Shown here: positions 63,048 to 64,000 of the stretch, piece by piece
Layout of the letters: the number at the start of each line of letters is the position of its first letter
Numbering within the stretch: the first letter of the stretch is position 1
DNA from: Marinobacter salsuginis
GTDB taxonomy: Bacteria; Pseudomonadota; Gammaproteobacteria; Pseudomonadales; Oleiphilaceae
Direction of reading: 5' to 3'
NCBI RefSeq assembly: GCF_009617755.1
Contig: NZ_BGZH01000001.1
Location: forward strand, 1,860,001 to 1,924,000
DNA length: 64,000 nucleotides
The notes under the pieces: generated by a model
What the model was told of the DNA's origin: nothing
The model's database searches: none
Seen by the model: only the letters and a program-made list of their open reading frames with translations
Position numbers and translations under genes: made by a program

Positions 63048-64000
63048 TCAATACAGCTTGGCGAGAGACTTCTTGGCGAAGGATTCCACTTCGTTCAGGC
63101 GGCCTTCTTTCACCTTGATCAACCATTCAGGGTCTTGCAGAAGCGCTCGACCAACGGCGATCAGCTCAAACTCGTGGTTGTTCATCCGCTCCACCAGTTC
63201 ATCGATACCGGCCTTCTCAACCGCTTCCTGCTTGCTCGCAAAGGTGCCGCTGATGAAATCCTCAGTCAGCCCGACACTGCCTACCGACATGGTGGGCTTG
63301 CCCGAAAGCTTCTGGGTCCAACCAGCGAGGTTCAGATCCGAGCCCTCGAATTCCGGCTCCCAGAAACGGCGGGTGGATGCGTGGAAAATGTCCACACCGG
63401 CTTCCACCAGAGGCTTCAGGAACCGCTCGAGTTCCTCGGGGCTATGAACCAGTTTGGCTTCGTAATCCTGCTGCTTCCACTGGGAGAAGCGCAGCATGAT
63501 CGGGAAGTCGGGGCCTACCCGGTGACGCACTGCTTCCACAATCTCGACCACAAAGCGCAGGCGATCTTCCAGGCTGCCGCCGTACTCGTCATCGCGCTGG
63601 TTGGTGCCCTCCCACAGGAACTGGTCCAGCAGGTAACCATGGGCACCATGGATCTCCACGCCGTCAAAACCGAGGGCTTTGGCATCCTGGGCTGCGTCGG
63701 CAAACGCGGTGATCACGTCGTCAATATCTTCTTTGGTCATAGCCTTGCCGTTGGGCTTGCCCGGGGCAAACAGACCGGAGGGGCTGTAGCCCGGAACTGC
63801 GGGATCCGGAGGTGTTCCCTCCTTCCGGACGGCACCCACATGCCAGAGCTGCGGAAAAATCGCGCCGCCGGCCTCGTGTACCGCGTCTACCACGTTCTTC
63901 CAGCCTTCGAGGGCCTCAGACCCATGAAATGCCGGTACGTTCGGATAACCATTGGCGGCGGAATGATTCACCGTTGTACCTTCGGTGATGATCAGGCCCA
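63048..64000 (-). CDS. Old Yellow Enzyme-family NADH:flavin oxidoreductase (5' end outside window)
   Basis: The C-terminal 317 codons or so of an FMN-dependent Old Yellow Enzyme; reading runs off the window at 64000 in frame (GLIITEGTTVNHSAANG). Substrate-binding EIHGAHGYLLDQFLWEGTNQR, RFVVEIVEAVRHRVG and the FMN-phosphate GFELIAVGRALLQDPEW-like end are present. These enzymes reduce activated C=C bonds or nitro groups with NAD(P)H. The barrel is otherwise complete up to the stop at 63048, followed by a terminator. Confidence 0.9.
   Translation of the reverse strand, partial: GLIITEGTTVNHSAANGYPNVPAFHGSEALEGWKNVVDAVHEAGGAIFPQLWHVGAVRKEGTPPDPAVPGYSPSGLFAPGKPNGKAMTKEDIDDVITAFADAAQDAKALGFDGVEIHGAHGYLLDQFLWEGTNQRDDEYGGSLEDRLRFVVEIVEAVRHRVGPDFPIMLRFSQWKQQDYEAKLVHSPEELERFLKPLVEAGVDIFHASTRRFWEPEFEGSDLNLAGWTQKLSGKPTMSVGSVGLTEDFISGTFASKQEAVEKAGIDELVERMNNHEFELIAVGRALLQDPEWLIKVKEGRLNEVESFAKKSLAKLY

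Overview
The window looks like a chromosomal segment of a marine gammaproteobacterium, most likely Marinobacter or a close relative. The grounds are a GC-rich composition, dense coding, a FolE/FolX pair, Bcr/CflA, MATE, EamA and AEC transporters, a long FadE, PntAB, and many lipoproteins. The genus is an inference from gene content, not from a search. Both ends cut genes: a GGDEF protein at the left and an Old Yellow Enzyme at the right. I see no rRNA, tRNA, CRISPR array, prophage or intact insertion sequence, and no gene-free gap longer than 300 bases.

Left part (1-13.7 kb): a MEST/haloalkane-dehalogenase-like hydrolase, the pterin genes folE and folX, a CoA-binding protein, a CHASE-GGDEF-EAL protein, a metal-efflux operon and a Cache-GGDEF cyclase. 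The metal operon is a MerR regulator, a CopA-type ATPase, a 38-residue membrane protein with a His tail, and a DUF411 protein. It is followed by RNase II and a small charged protein. 14.0-19.6 kb is a tightly packed six-gene envelope cluster: five lipoproteins, including LpoB-like and YcfL-like members, and one exported protein. Its first and last genes share the same glycine-rich C-terminal domain.

Middle part (19.6-46.4 kb) is mostly housekeeping and accessory metabolism and transport. It holds an acyltransferase, a PHA-synthase-like hydrolase with a Ser nucleophile, a haloacid dehalogenase, a lipoprotein hydrolase, LysR regulators beside MFS and EamA transporters, thiol peroxidase, MATE, a Nudix/metallo-beta-lactamase fusion, a periplasmic acylase, a MalY-type lyase, a UbiA-like enzyme, an MCP, FadE, TrmO, two RcnB-like secreted proteins, ChaC and MarC.

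Right part (46.5-56.9 kb) is a single-strand block of six genes: zinc-ribbon metallopeptidase, circularly permuted ATP-grasp, alpha-E, transglutaminase-DUF2126, ATP-grasp/alpha-E fusion, and a second transglutaminase. The parts are known families, but the system has no established product. It is the best candidate here for an undescribed peptide-ligation/processing pathway. A Baeyer-Villiger-type monooxygenase with a divergent TetR regulator, pntAB, a SmpA/OmlA lipoprotein and an Old Yellow Enzyme complete the window.

Superimposed on the genes is a family of five intergenic inverted-repeat elements of about 105-115 bp, near 5.7, 21.9, 27.0, 29.1 and 43.6 kb. Their cores are conserved, while the outer arms differ from copy to copy yet stay self-complementary within each copy. 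One lies in the inferred leader of the MerR/CopA transcript.
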